Position numbers and translations under genes: made by a program. Below are positions 1-5,950 of a DNA stretch of 14,385 bases, one piece after another. Every line of letters begins with the position of its first letter. Positions within the stretch are counted from its first letter, which is position 1. The notes beneath the pieces are model-generated. The model worked only from the letters and a program-made list of their open reading frames with translations, did not search any database and was not told where the DNA came from. Source of the stretch: Coriobacteriia bacterium (GTDB lineage Bacteria; Actinomycetota; Coriobacteriia; Coriobacteriales; UBA8131); contig WRFC01000009.1 in the NCBI GenBank assembly GCA_009779015.1, positions 1 through 14,385 of the forward strand, given 5' to 3'.

Positions 1-597
1 GGCGCCCTGGCCGCCGCCCCCGGCGCCCACACCATCCCCGTCACCCTGGCCAGCCTGGCCGACCAGCAGATGCCCGCAACGCCGGCCTCCAGCGGCTGGG
101 CGGTGGCCGACCTGGTTATCCTGGGGCTGGCCTTCTGCGCCCTGGTCGTCTTTTTCTCGATCCTCTTGGCGCGCAATGTGCGCCAACCCGCAGCAGCTGC
201 GGGCGACCAAGGCCAAGCCAAAAAGCCCAAAAAGCCCAAGAGCCCGCTCGACAGCTGCCGCTTCTGGCTCGTTATATCAACGGTGGCCGCCGTGCTGATC
301 GTCTTCGTCTATGCCGCCTCCCAGAATTTTAGTGGAGAAGTGCAGGCCTTTGACAATTGGACGTCAACCGTCTTTCTCTTGCTGCTCATCCAGGCGCTGG
401 CGATGATCCTTGCCCTGCGAAACGACAAGGCCTCAAGACTGGCCGCGCTCGAACCCTCGGACGAGGACTTTAACGATGACGACTACAGCCCGGCGTTGCG
501 CCAGGGCAGCCGGTTGAAGCTGCGCAGCGACCAGGCCGGGCGGCTCGAAAAAGACGAGCTAAAGTCTAAAATCCAGTCCAAGAACGAGAAGGGCTGA
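1..597 (+). CDS. C-terminal part of an unrecognised membrane protein (5' end outside window)
   Basis: The frame is open from base 1 to the TGA at 595-597, so this is the last 198 residues of a longer protein. Three hydrophobic segments are visible: one starting VADLVILGLAF (about residues 36-58), one FWLVISTVAAVLIVFVYAA (about 88-106) and one VFLLLLIQALAMILAL (about 123-138). Between the first two is a Lys/Pro-rich cytoplasmic-looking loop with repeated KKPKKPK. The tail is highly charged: first acidic (DEDFNDDDY), then Lys/Arg/Glu-rich up to KNEKG. An ATG at base 70 exists but the reading frame upstream is equally good coding sequence (Ala/Pro/Thr-rich), so that ATG is not taken as the start. 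The stop is 20 bp before the next gene, which suggests co-transcription with the CNNM/CBS gene. I do not recognise the family; the visible part is only a membrane anchor and tail. Confidence 0.75.
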   Translation, partial: GALAAAPGAHTIPVTLASLADQQMPATPASSGWAVADLVILGLAFCALVVFFSILLARNVRQPAAAAGDQGQAKKPKKPKSPLDSCRFWLVISTVAAVLIVFVYAASQNFSGEVQAFDNWTSTVFLLLLIQALAMILALRNDKASRLAALEPSDEDFNDDDYSPALRQGSRLKLRSDQAGRLEKDELKSKIQSKNEKG

Positions 598-617
598 GCA
601 GAGGGGCAGCCCCGACC

Positions 618-1955
618 ATGGAATTCTTGCTGAGCCTGCTTATAACAGTTGTGCTGATCGTCATCAACGGCTATTTTGCGATGGCCGAGATGGCGCTGGT
701 CAACGCCCGGCGCTCGGTCCTCCAACAGCTGGCCGACGAGGCCGAACGGCCAGAAGAGGCCCGCCGCGCCCGCCGGGCGCTGGACCTGACCGCTGACTCT
801 GACCGTTTGCTGGCCACCGTGCAGGTCGCTATCACGCTGCTCTCGTTCGGTGCCTCGGCGGTGGCCGCCATCGGCTTTGCCACACCCATCGCCACCTGGC
901 TGCAAGGCTTTGGCATCGGCTGGCTGGCGGCCATTGCCTCGCCGCTCTCGGTCATCGTCATCACCTTGCTGGTCAGCTATGTCAGCCTGGTCATTGGCGA
1001 GCTCGTGCCCAAACGCATGGCCCTGGCCAACGCCGAGCACCGCGCCATGAGCGTGGCCGGGCCGATTTTGATGATCCGGCGCATCGCCAGGCCGCTGGTC
1101 ACGCTGCTCTCGTCGTCCACCAACCTGGTGGCCCAGGTCCTTGGGGTGCGTAGCGCCGACAACCGCCAAAACGTCAGCGAAGACGAGATCAAATACCTCG
1201 TTACCGAGCAAAGCAGCTTGCTTGATGAGGAGAAACGCATGATCCGCGAGATCTTCGACCTGGGCGACACGGTGGCGCGTGAGATCATGACCCCGCGGGT
1301 CGACATCATCTCGATAGAGGACGATGCCACGGTCGGGCAGACCTTGAGCCGCATGCGCGGTACCGGCTATTCGCGCGTGCCGGTCTTTCATGAGAGCCCC
1401 GACCGCATCATCGGCATCGTCATGCTCAAAGACCTGCTGGCACCGTTGACCGACGACGGCAGCGACGACCTGGCCTCGATCTACATGCGTGAGCCGATGT
1501 TTATCCCCGAAACCAAGGATATTCTCCCCCTTCTTGGCGAAATGCAAACCTCACATCAACAGATTGCTATCGTTGTCGATGAGCACGGCGGCACAGCGGG
1601 TATCATCAGTATCGAGGACATTGTCGAAGAGATCGTCGGAGAGATATCAGACGAGTACGACCCGGACAACAAGTACCAGACCCGGCTTTCTGAGGATGAG
1701 TGGCTGATCGATGGCCGGCTTCCGACGGACGATGCCGTTGACCTGGGGTTTCCGGTTGAAGAAGGCGAGAATTACGAGACCATCGCCGGGTGGATGCTGG
1801 ACACTATCGATAGTGTGCCGCAGGTCGGGGACAGCTTTGAGGTGAGGGGATACACCTTTAAGGTGCAGTCGATGCGCAGGAATCGGATATCGATGCTTCG
1901 CGTAACAAGGGACCCAGGTTACAGCGAGGCCGAGACCGAGGGCGAGGGCGGGTAA
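618..1955 (+). CDS. CNNM transmembrane / CBS-pair / CorC-HlyC domain protein (TlyC-like)
   Basis: The 445-residue product has the three-part architecture of the HlyC/CorC (CNNM) family at its usual length. An N-terminal CNNM (DUF21) membrane domain spans about residues 1-195, with INGYFAMAEMALVNARR near the start and GELVPKRMAL after the third hydrophobic stretch. A CBS pair lies at about 205-345 (IMTPRVDIISIED, then GYSRVPVFHESPDRIIGIVMLKDLL, then VVDEHGGTAGIISIEDIVEEIVGEI). A C-terminal CorC_HlyC domain covers about 355-435 (WLIDGRLPTDDAV ... YETIAGWMLD). Proteins of this family are linked to magnesium/cobalt efflux or resistance; the older name haemolysin is not informative here. The ATG follows a GAGGGG at 601-606, which can pair with CCCC at 610-613, so the ribosome site may be partly masked. 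It lies 20 bp after the upstream membrane gene and 83 bp before the PspC gene. Ion specificity cannot be read from sequence. Confidence 0.93.
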   Translation: MEFLLSLLITVVLIVINGYFAMAEMALVNARRSVLQQLADEAERPEEARRARRALDLTADSDRLLATVQVAITLLSFGASAVAAIGFATPIATWLQGFGIGWLAAIASPLSVIVITLLVSYVSLVIGELVPKRMALANAEHRAMSVAGPILMIRRIARPLVTLLSSSTNLVAQVLGVRSADNRQNVSEDEIKYLVTEQSSLLDEEKRMIREIFDLGDTVAREIMTPRVDIISIEDDATVGQTLSRMRGTGYSRVPVFHESPDRIIGIVMLKDLLAPLTDDGSDDLASIYMREPMFIPETKDILPLLGEMQTSHQQIAIVVDEHGGTAGIISIEDIVEEIVGEISDEYDPDNKYQTRLSEDEWLIDGRLPTDDAVDLGFPVEEGENYETIAGWMLDTIDSVPQVGDSFEVRGYTFKVQSMRRNRISMLRVTRDPGYSEAETEGEGG

Positions 1956-2038
1956 ATACGGGACAGCACCGGGCAGCCCACAGCTGGCTTGGCAGCTTGT
2001 CAGACGGCTCGTTTGGCAGCTCGACTCCGAGGGACTGG

Positions 2039-2896
2039 ATGGAACCAAAAACAAAGCTTTATCGCTCTGATGATGCCATGGTCGGCGGTGTCTGTGCTGG
2101 CCTGGCCGAGCATTTTGGCATCGATACCTCGATCATCCGGATCTTGGCCGTCGTGGTCATGGTCCTGCTTTTTGGGGTGCCCATCCTACTTTATTTAGTG
2201 GCGCTGATCGTCATCCCACGCCGCCCGCCCGAGGCGTTGCGGCTGATCGATGTCAAGCCTGGCGTGAGCGGCGAGTTTGCGCAGCTGCAAGAGCGGCGGG
2301 CAGCCCCGGGTGCGGCTTGGGTGATCTCGGACTCGCAGAGCTTTGATGCGGTCGAGCAAGAGGCGTTGGAGGAAGAAGGCCGTGCCGGCCGCTCGTTTTG
2401 GAAGCGCCGTGGGCCGTCGGCGGCCCTGACGTTGGGCTTCATGCTGGCCGGGATCGGCGTCTTTGCCCTCTTGGGCACATTTATCGATCCGCAGTTCTGG
2501 GCCTTCTGGCCATTCGTGGTCATCGTTTTTGGTGCGCTCACGGTCTTTACCCCCGGCTATCGGGGCTGGAAGGTCTCACGTGCCGGCAATGGGGTACTGC
2601 TGGTCAGCGTCGGCCTGGTGCTTTTGCTCTGGAGTTTTAGCTTTATGCCGGCCAGCGCGATCGTGGTCATCGCCTTGGTCATGTGGCCTTTCTTCTTGGT
2701 CAGCGCCGGCCTCATCATCCTCGGTGGGGCTCTTCATAAAGACCTGATCAAGCTGATCGCCTGCCTCTTCTTATCGCTCAGCCTGATCATCGGGGCATGG
2801 ACCGTCGGGCATGTCGGGGGCGATTACCTGGTCCAGCTGCCGTTTTTGCCAGATTACAATATCAGCGTGCCGCCGTCGCCGATCCCGTGGCCATAA
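2039..2896 (+). CDS. PspC-domain multi-pass membrane protein
   Basis: This 285-residue protein opens with a typical PspC domain (about residues 5-65): KLYRSDDAMVGGVCAGLAEH, a helix-turn, then the long hydrophobic segment ending IVIPRRPPE. PspC domains in actinobacteria and firmicutes belong to envelope-stress proteins, often sensing or anti-sigma-like. After a charged linker (about 75-130) there are five to six more hydrophobic segments (for example LTLGFMLAGIGVFALLG, FWPFVVIVFGALTVF, LLVSVGLVLLLWSFSF, IVVIALVMWPFFLVSAGLIILGG, LIACLFLSLSLIIGAW), then a Pro-rich tail. I chose the ATG at 2039 because GAGGG lies at 2029-2033, five bases upstream, and the PspC homology starts right after it. A TTG at 1997 in the same frame would only add a Ser/Gly-rich leader. 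No pspA or sensor-kinase gene is adjacent in this window, so its partner is not known. Confidence 0.88.
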   Translation: MEPKTKLYRSDDAMVGGVCAGLAEHFGIDTSIIRILAVVVMVLLFGVPILLYLVALIVIPRRPPEALRLIDVKPGVSGEFAQLQERRAAPGAAWVISDSQSFDAVEQEALEEEGRAGRSFWKRRGPSAALTLGFMLAGIGVFALLGTFIDPQFWAFWPFVVIVFGALTVFTPGYRGWKVSRAGNGVLLVSVGLVLLLWSFSFMPASAIVVIALVMWPFFLVSAGLIILGGALHKDLIKLIACLFLSLSLIIGAWTVGHVGGDYLVQLPFLPDYNISVPPSPIPWP

Positions 2897-3128
2897 AGCT
2901 GTCAAGGCGGCCCGCAAAGCGGCTATGAGGGCGGTGCGGCGGTCGCCGGTTTGTCATAAAGACACCTGGTTTGCGGCCTCAAGGCTGTGCTGGTTAGGTA
3001 ACAGATTGACCGCCCGATAATTTGTAAACTTAGCGTCGGCTTTTGCGTTTGCGCACGTAGATTGATTGAAATCTCAGCAACTCAAAGATTTTGAACATCT
3101 TCAAAGTGGTTCGGACCGACAGAGTGAC
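2897..3128. other. Intergenic region without a supported gene
   Basis: About 230 bp after the PspC stop, with no convincing reading frame and lower GC from about 3000 on. No T-tailed hairpin terminator was found. A weak inverted repeat AAGAT (3085-3089) / ATCTT (3097-3101) with a 7-base spacer is present. A TTGACC at 3006-3011 resembles a -35 box, but the only A/T-rich hexamer after it sits at the wrong distance, so no promoter is called there. Confidence 0.5.
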
Positions 3129-3157
3129 TTGTCAGTTTGGGCTCTAGGGGCTAAAAT
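3129..3157 (+). promoter_or_regulatory. Candidate sigma-70-type promoter for the first RlpA-like gene
   Basis: TTGTCA (3129-3134) and TAAAAT (3152-3157) are separated by exactly 17 bp, each matching five of six consensus bases. Transcription would begin near 3164, at the first base of a 7-bp stem hairpin, giving a 5' leader of about 160 nt before the TTG start at 3324. Confidence 0.65.
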
Positions 3158-3163
3158 AAGACC

Positions 3164-3323
3164 AGGCCACCGAAGTGGCCTTCTCTAAGGAATATTACAG
3201 GGTCTTGTCTCATGGTGGGTATCCAGACAAGACGCCCGTGGCAGTATTTATGCAGATTAAATCCAACCGCTGCCCTGGCTCCAGGGGTGATGAATTGTTG
3301 TCGATACGTTATGGAGTGATCTA
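3164..3323 (+). promoter_or_regulatory. Hairpin-rich 5' leader of the first RlpA-like gene
   Basis: The leader holds three perfect inverted repeats. AGGCCAC (3164-3170) pairs with GTGGCCT (3175-3181) around a CGAA tetraloop. GTCTTGTCT (3202-3210) pairs with AGACAAGAC (3225-3233). CCCTG (3273-3277) pairs with CAGGG (3282-3286). GGAG at 3313-3316 precedes the TTG start. The GGGTCTTGT block, the TTGTCGRTA block (3299-3307) and the TGGRGT ribosome-site block (3311-3316) recur in the same order before the second paralogue. Shared, spaced blocks suggest a cis-acting RNA or repeated operator, but plain duplication could also explain them. I compared it by eye with the ydaO (c-di-AMP) riboswitch often found before actinobacterial wall-hydrolase genes and did not find that motif's core. 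Confidence 0.45.
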
Positions 3324-4130
3324 TTGGATTCGATAGCTTTCAAGCGAAGGCTTGTTCTGATAGCTTCGCTTGTGATCATCGTAGCTGTGCTTCTTGTGGC
3401 AACAGCGTCACGGGCTTTCGCAGATTTCAATGACTCTTCGATGAAGGTCCTCGGGGTCGGGCGGATCCAGAGCGATCCGATCACCGAGCCGATTGACTCA
3501 AACGAAAAACTCGCCCTCAACACAGAAGGCTATTCGACCCAGATCGTCGGGTCTTCAGATCTAGCCGTTCCGATCACCCGCTCAAACCCCGATGATGTAA
3601 AGGCCGAAGAAGCGGCCATCGGAATGTCCGATACCACATCAGCAACCGAAGACGCAACCACAACAGCAGCTGTGGCCTCAACGTCGACGGCAACATCGGC
3701 TACGTCGGCAACGTCGGCCCCGACCGCCTCTTCAACGTCCTCCGCCGCCGCCCCAGCCGCTAAAGCCGAGTCATCCAAACCGGCTGCGGCAACGCCAACG
3801 CTTGTTGCCGACGACTCGTCATCGGGCGAGTGGCTGACCGGCCTCGCCTCGGCCTATGGGCGCAGTGCCGGCCGGAATACTGCGACCGGTGCGGCAGTAA
3901 CCGATAACTCGACGGGTGTTGCGGTGCCCGTGTCGCAGCGTTACCTGGTGGGCAAGACGATCGAGGTCAAGTATGGCGGTATGACCATCACGACCGTGGT
4001 CAACGACACCGGCGGGTTTGAATCGTTGGGCCGCGCGCTCGACCTGCAACCGGGGGTCTGGAAGTACTTTGGGTTCTCGAGCGAAGACGCTTGGGGCGTC
4101 AGGACTGTCCAATACCGCATCATTGACTGA
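3324..4130 (+). CDS. Secreted/anchored RlpA-like double-psi beta-barrel protein (paralogue 1)
   Basis: The 268-residue protein starts with a basic, hydrophobic signal or anchor (about residues 6-33, ending SRAFA, a possible signal peptidase site). Next comes a block KVLGVGRIQSDP at 41-52, a region of unknown fold to about 103, a Thr/Ser/Ala linker (about 104-168), and a C-terminal RlpA-like double-psi beta-barrel (about 170-268). The barrel shows LASAYG, TATG, YLVGKTIEVKYGG, VVNDTGGF (225-232), GRALDLQPGVWKYFGF and a closing YRIID. Barrel proteins of this kind act on or bind peptidoglycan. The Asp of the NDxG motif is present, but the position of the usual catalytic-region His (AH in RlpA) reads AV, so lytic activity is doubtful. 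The TTG start is set by GGAG seven bases upstream and by alignment with paralogue 2, whose KVLGVGRIQSDP falls at the identical residue numbers. The gene has its own promoter. Confidence 0.88.
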   Translation: MDSIAFKRRLVLIASLVIIVAVLLVATASRAFADFNDSSMKVLGVGRIQSDPITEPIDSNEKLALNTEGYSTQIVGSSDLAVPITRSNPDDVKAEEAAIGMSDTTSATEDATTTAAVASTSTATSATSATSAPTASSTSSAAAPAAKAESSKPAAATPTLVADDSSSGEWLTGLASAYGRSAGRNTATGAAVTDNSTGVAVPVSQRYLVGKTIEVKYGGMTITTVVNDTGGFESLGRALDLQPGVWKYFGFSSEDAWGVRTVQYRIID

Positions 4131-4188
4131 GCCACTGCCTCAAAGCCCGGGCAACCTCACTTGCCTTGATATTCTGAGCATACGTCAG

Positions 4189-4650
4189 ATGGGGCAGACG
4201 GGCGCTCGGTTGACCGCTCACAGCCCAGCTCAGCCACCGGGCAGCAGATTGCCAAAGATAACGCTAGAGATCATAGTCTCAGGCGATATCAAGCGTCAGA
4301 TCAGCCCGGCCGAGGCCAGTCAATTCCTTATCCAGAGGCCAACATTGGCCGAGCATGCCTGCCGCCAAAACGGTGTTGGCCGGTTTGGCCAAAAGATCAC
4401 CGGCTGTCGGCTTCCTCACCTCTTAGAGCACCTGAGCATCGACCTTTTGGTCGAACGCTGCGCCTGCCAGATAGCGGGCAATACCAGCTATCGCAACGTC
4501 GGCCAAGGCGCCGGCGGCAATCAGGGCCACAAGTCCGCACACATCCTGCTAAGGGCGCTTGGGGCCAGCTATGACGAGATGGTCAAGGCGGTCTTGGATG
4601 CCCGCTTACTGGTTTTGCAAATACTTGCTAGTTCTGCATTTAACCGCTAA
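4189..4650 (+). CDS. Small unrecognised protein between the RlpA-like paralogues
   Basis: An ORF of 153 residues from the ATG at 4189, or 133 residues from an in-frame TTG at 4249. Coding-like codon use and a domain-like pattern begin only after the TTG (PKITLEIIVSGDIKRQ), so the later start is attractive; neither start has a strong ribosome site. Notable segments are GDIKRQISPAEASQFLIQR, LAEHACRQNG, LPHLLEHLSIDLLVE and SYDEMVKAVLDARLLV. The HLLEH..ID.L. stretch resembles the helix in the N-terminal domain of cyanophycin synthetase-type enzymes (HxxEHxAxEL). This is a weak, by-eye resemblance and no ATP-grasp or ligase domain follows. The product has no signal peptide or membrane segment and would be cytosolic, unlike its secreted neighbours. 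It begins 58 bp after paralogue 1 and could share its transcript. Function unknown. Confidence 0.55.
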   Translation: MGQTGARLTAHSPAQPPGSRLPKITLEIIVSGDIKRQISPAEASQFLIQRPTLAEHACRQNGVGRFGQKITGCRLPHLLEHLSIDLLVERCACQIAGNTSYRNVGQGAGGNQGHKSAHILLRALGASYDEMVKAVLDARLLVLQILASSAFNR

Positions 4651-4832
4651 AATGATTGCGGTTTATGTTAAGCTTGTTTTTGCGAACAAATTGTCAATTA
4701 GATGTATCAAAAGTGCGTGAGGGTCTTGTTCTGACAAGCAGAGTGCGCGACGGTTAAACATAGTTCAAACGCAGCTGCTGTCTTGTCTCCAACGTTAGTG
4801 CCTTGTCGGTAACACGGTTGTGGGGTAGAGGT
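4651..4832 (+). promoter_or_regulatory. Leader/promoter region of the second RlpA-like gene
   Basis: A non-coding, AT-richer stretch. CTTGT (4725-4729) pairs with ACAAG (4734-4738), directly after a GGG that makes the block GGGTCTTGT, as in the first leader. TCTTGTCTC recurs at 4780-4788 and TTGTCGGTA lies at 4803-4811. TTGTCA at 4691-4696 could be a -35 box but no good -10 follows at 16-18 bp; TATCAA at 4705-4710 is too close. So a promoter is likely here but its position is not resolved. The TGGGGT at 4821-4826 sits exactly as far from the TTG start as TGGAGT does in paralogue 1. Confidence 0.45.
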
Positions 4833-5750
4833 TTGAATTCGTTCGGTTTCAAGAAGAAACTGCTGCTGGCTACTTTTATGTCAGTTTTGGTATCTTCGGC
4901 TCTGATCGCGACAGCCTCATATGCATTCGGCGGGATGAATGGCTCATCTGAGAAGGTTCTTGGGGTCGGGCGCATTCAAAGCGACCCGCTCTCAACGCCA
5001 ATTACCAGTGACGATAAATTCATCCTCGATTTCATGGACTCGACGGCGCAAACCGTCGGTACCTCGGTCTTGACTTCGCCCATTTCCCATCTGATCCCCG
5101 ACGCGACGGCCTCAGCCGAGGACTCAACAGGGTCCACGTTTGAGGCCATGGCCACAGTGCCTCTGACATCCGAGGCGGCTGTCTCAGATATGTCGGCCTC
5201 GGCCACATCGGCTGCCGCTGCGGACACGGCCACGCCCACGTCGGCTGCCACGTCGGCCACGTCGGCTGCCGCCACGGCCACGGCCACCACAGACACGGCC
5301 TCGGCCACGCCAGCTGCAACCGCGCCAGCTGCGACCGCGCCAGCCACAACAACCTCAAATACGGCCCCACCAGCAGCCTCGGCCACCGACACCGCATCGG
5401 CTACCCCGCCCTCCTCCTCAACAAGCAGCTCGGGCACAGGCGCAAACTGGCTGACCGGATGGGCCTCGGCCTATGGGCTAGACAACGCCGGCCCGGTCAC
5501 CTATTCAGGGCAGCCCTTGACTGAAGACTCAATGGGCGTGGCGGTCCCCGAATCCGAGAGCTATTTGGTGGGAAAGACGGTCGAGATCAAATATAACAAC
5601 CAGGTCGTACAGGTCTTGATCAACGATACCGGCGGCTTTGGCAACCTCGGGCGCACGCTCGATCTGCAGCCGGGCGTCTGGAAGGCCTTTGGCTTTAGCG
5701 ACGAATACTCCTGGGGCGTCCGTACCGTCCAGTACCGCATCATCGACTAG
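4833..5750 (+). CDS. Secreted/anchored RlpA-like double-psi beta-barrel protein (paralogue 2)
   Basis: The 305-residue protein has the same layout as paralogue 1: signal or anchor (about 6-32), KVLGVGRIQSDP at 41-52, a short region to about 105, a long Ala/Thr/Ser/Pro linker (about 106-203), and an RlpA-like double-psi barrel (about 205-305) with ASAYG, YLVGKTVEIKYNN, INDTGGF (263-269), GRTLDLQPGVWKAFGF and YRIID. It is longer only because the linker is expanded by short DNA repeats. The NDTGG Asp is present, while the RlpA-type AH motif is replaced by AV, as in paralogue 1. I chose the TTG at 4833 rather than the in-frame TTG at 4803 because MNSFGFKKKL then aligns with MDSIAFKRRL without gaps and the upstream 12 bases also align. 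The linker probably spans the wall so that the barrel reaches peptidoglycan; that is inference. Confidence 0.88.
   Translation: MNSFGFKKKLLLATFMSVLVSSALIATASYAFGGMNGSSEKVLGVGRIQSDPLSTPITSDDKFILDFMDSTAQTVGTSVLTSPISHLIPDATASAEDSTGSTFEAMATVPLTSEAAVSDMSASATSAAAADTATPTSAATSATSAAATATATTDTASATPAATAPAATAPATTTSNTAPPAASATDTASATPPSSSTSSSGTGANWLTGWASAYGLDNAGPVTYSGQPLTEDSMGVAVPESESYLVGKTVEIKYNNQVVQVLINDTGGFGNLGRTLDLQPGVWKAFGFSDEYSWGVRTVQYRIID
5236..5266 (+). repeat. CCACGTCGGC direct repeats in the linker-coding DNA
   Basis: Three perfect copies of the 10-mer CCACGTCGGC lie at 5236-5245, 5248-5257 and 5257-5266 (the last two sharing one base). They encode Thr-Ser-Ala units. Related ACGTCGGC units occur in the first paralogue's linker near 3699-3718. 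Such repeats are prone to slippage and may explain the linker length difference. Confidence 0.7.
5309..5353 (+). repeat. 15-bp tandem repeat (2 full plus 1 degenerate copy)
   Basis: GCCAGCTGCAACCGC (5309-5323) and GCCAGCTGCGACCGC (5324-5338) differ by one base; a diverged third copy starts GCCAGCCACAAC at 5339. The unit is in frame (five codons, Pro-Ala-Ala/Thr type), so copy changes would lengthen or shorten the linker without a frameshift. Confidence 0.7.
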
Positions 5751-5815
5751 CCGGCCGCCCAGCAAATCGCTAAGCAAATCTACCGTGAGAATATTAAATC
5801 GCGCTGTGGCGGCAT

Positions 5816-5871
5816 AATATCCTGAATATCACGGATATTGCTTGACAAAGCCTCGGTACAAGTAGCATATT
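5816..5871 (+). promoter_or_regulatory. Promoter with upstream inverted repeat, aminotransferase operon
   Basis: A perfect TTGACA (5842-5847) is followed after 18 bp by CATATT (5866-5871, four of six consensus bases). Immediately upstream, AATATC (5825-5830) and GATATT (5834-5839) form a perfect 6-bp dyad around ACG. AATATCC (5816-5822) can pair alternatively with GGATATT (5833-5839). An operator touching the -35 box is a reasonable reading. The 5' leader would be about 72 nt. Confidence 0.65.
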
Positions 5872-5900
5872 TTTTTGATCTTACTCTGAGGACTTATGCG

Positions 5901-5934
5901 ATCACACTTTTTTTGTGATAGTATCGTCGGATAC
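5901..5934 (+). promoter_or_regulatory. Inverted repeats in the aminotransferase 5' leader
   Basis: ATCACA (5901-5906) and TGTGAT (5914-5919) are a perfect dyad with a 7-base T-rich spacer. Directly after it GATA-G-TATC (5917-5925) and GTATC (5921-5925) / GATAC (5930-5934) form overlapping dyads. They lie between the predicted transcription start (about 5878) and the ribosome site. They could be an operator for a GntR-like or other dimeric repressor, or an RNA hairpin; no regulator gene is adjacent. Confidence 0.4.
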
Positions 5935-5940
5935 ATTTTT

Positions 5941-5945
5941 GGAGG
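5941..5945 (+). promoter_or_regulatory. Ribosome binding site fixing the aminotransferase start
   Basis: GGAGG lies five bases before the ATG at 5951 and excludes the in-frame GTG at 5915, which falls inside the inverted repeat TGTGAT. Confidence 0.8.
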
Positions 5946-5950
5946 CTGAC

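Noticed and set aside
483..1547. Long minus-strand reading frame (354 codons) opposite the CNNM/CBS gene
   Set aside because: It is a shadow of the strongly supported plus-strand gene; its product is rich in His/Gln/Arg/Asp without any recognisable domain.
1989..2021. Direct repeat TTGGCAGCT (twice, at about 1990 and 2013) between the CNNM/CBS and PspC genes
   Set aside because: Too short and isolated to support an operator or attachment site.
3006..3030. TTGACC with a following A/T-rich hexamer as a promoter
   Set aside because: The spacing is only 13 bp, and a much better pair exists at 3129-3157.
3141..3323. c-di-AMP (ydaO-type) riboswitch before the first RlpA-like gene
   Set aside because: Position and gene type fit, but the conserved core sequences of that class were not found by eye; only generic hairpins are visible.
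4803..4832. Earlier TTG start for the second RlpA-like protein
   Set aside because: Gap-free alignment with paralogue 1, including upstream bases, places the start at 4833.
4976..5437. Minus-strand frame coding an Ala/Val repeat protein opposite the second linker
   Set aside because: The repetitive product simply mirrors the Ala/Thr/Ser linker repeats of the real gene on the plus strand.
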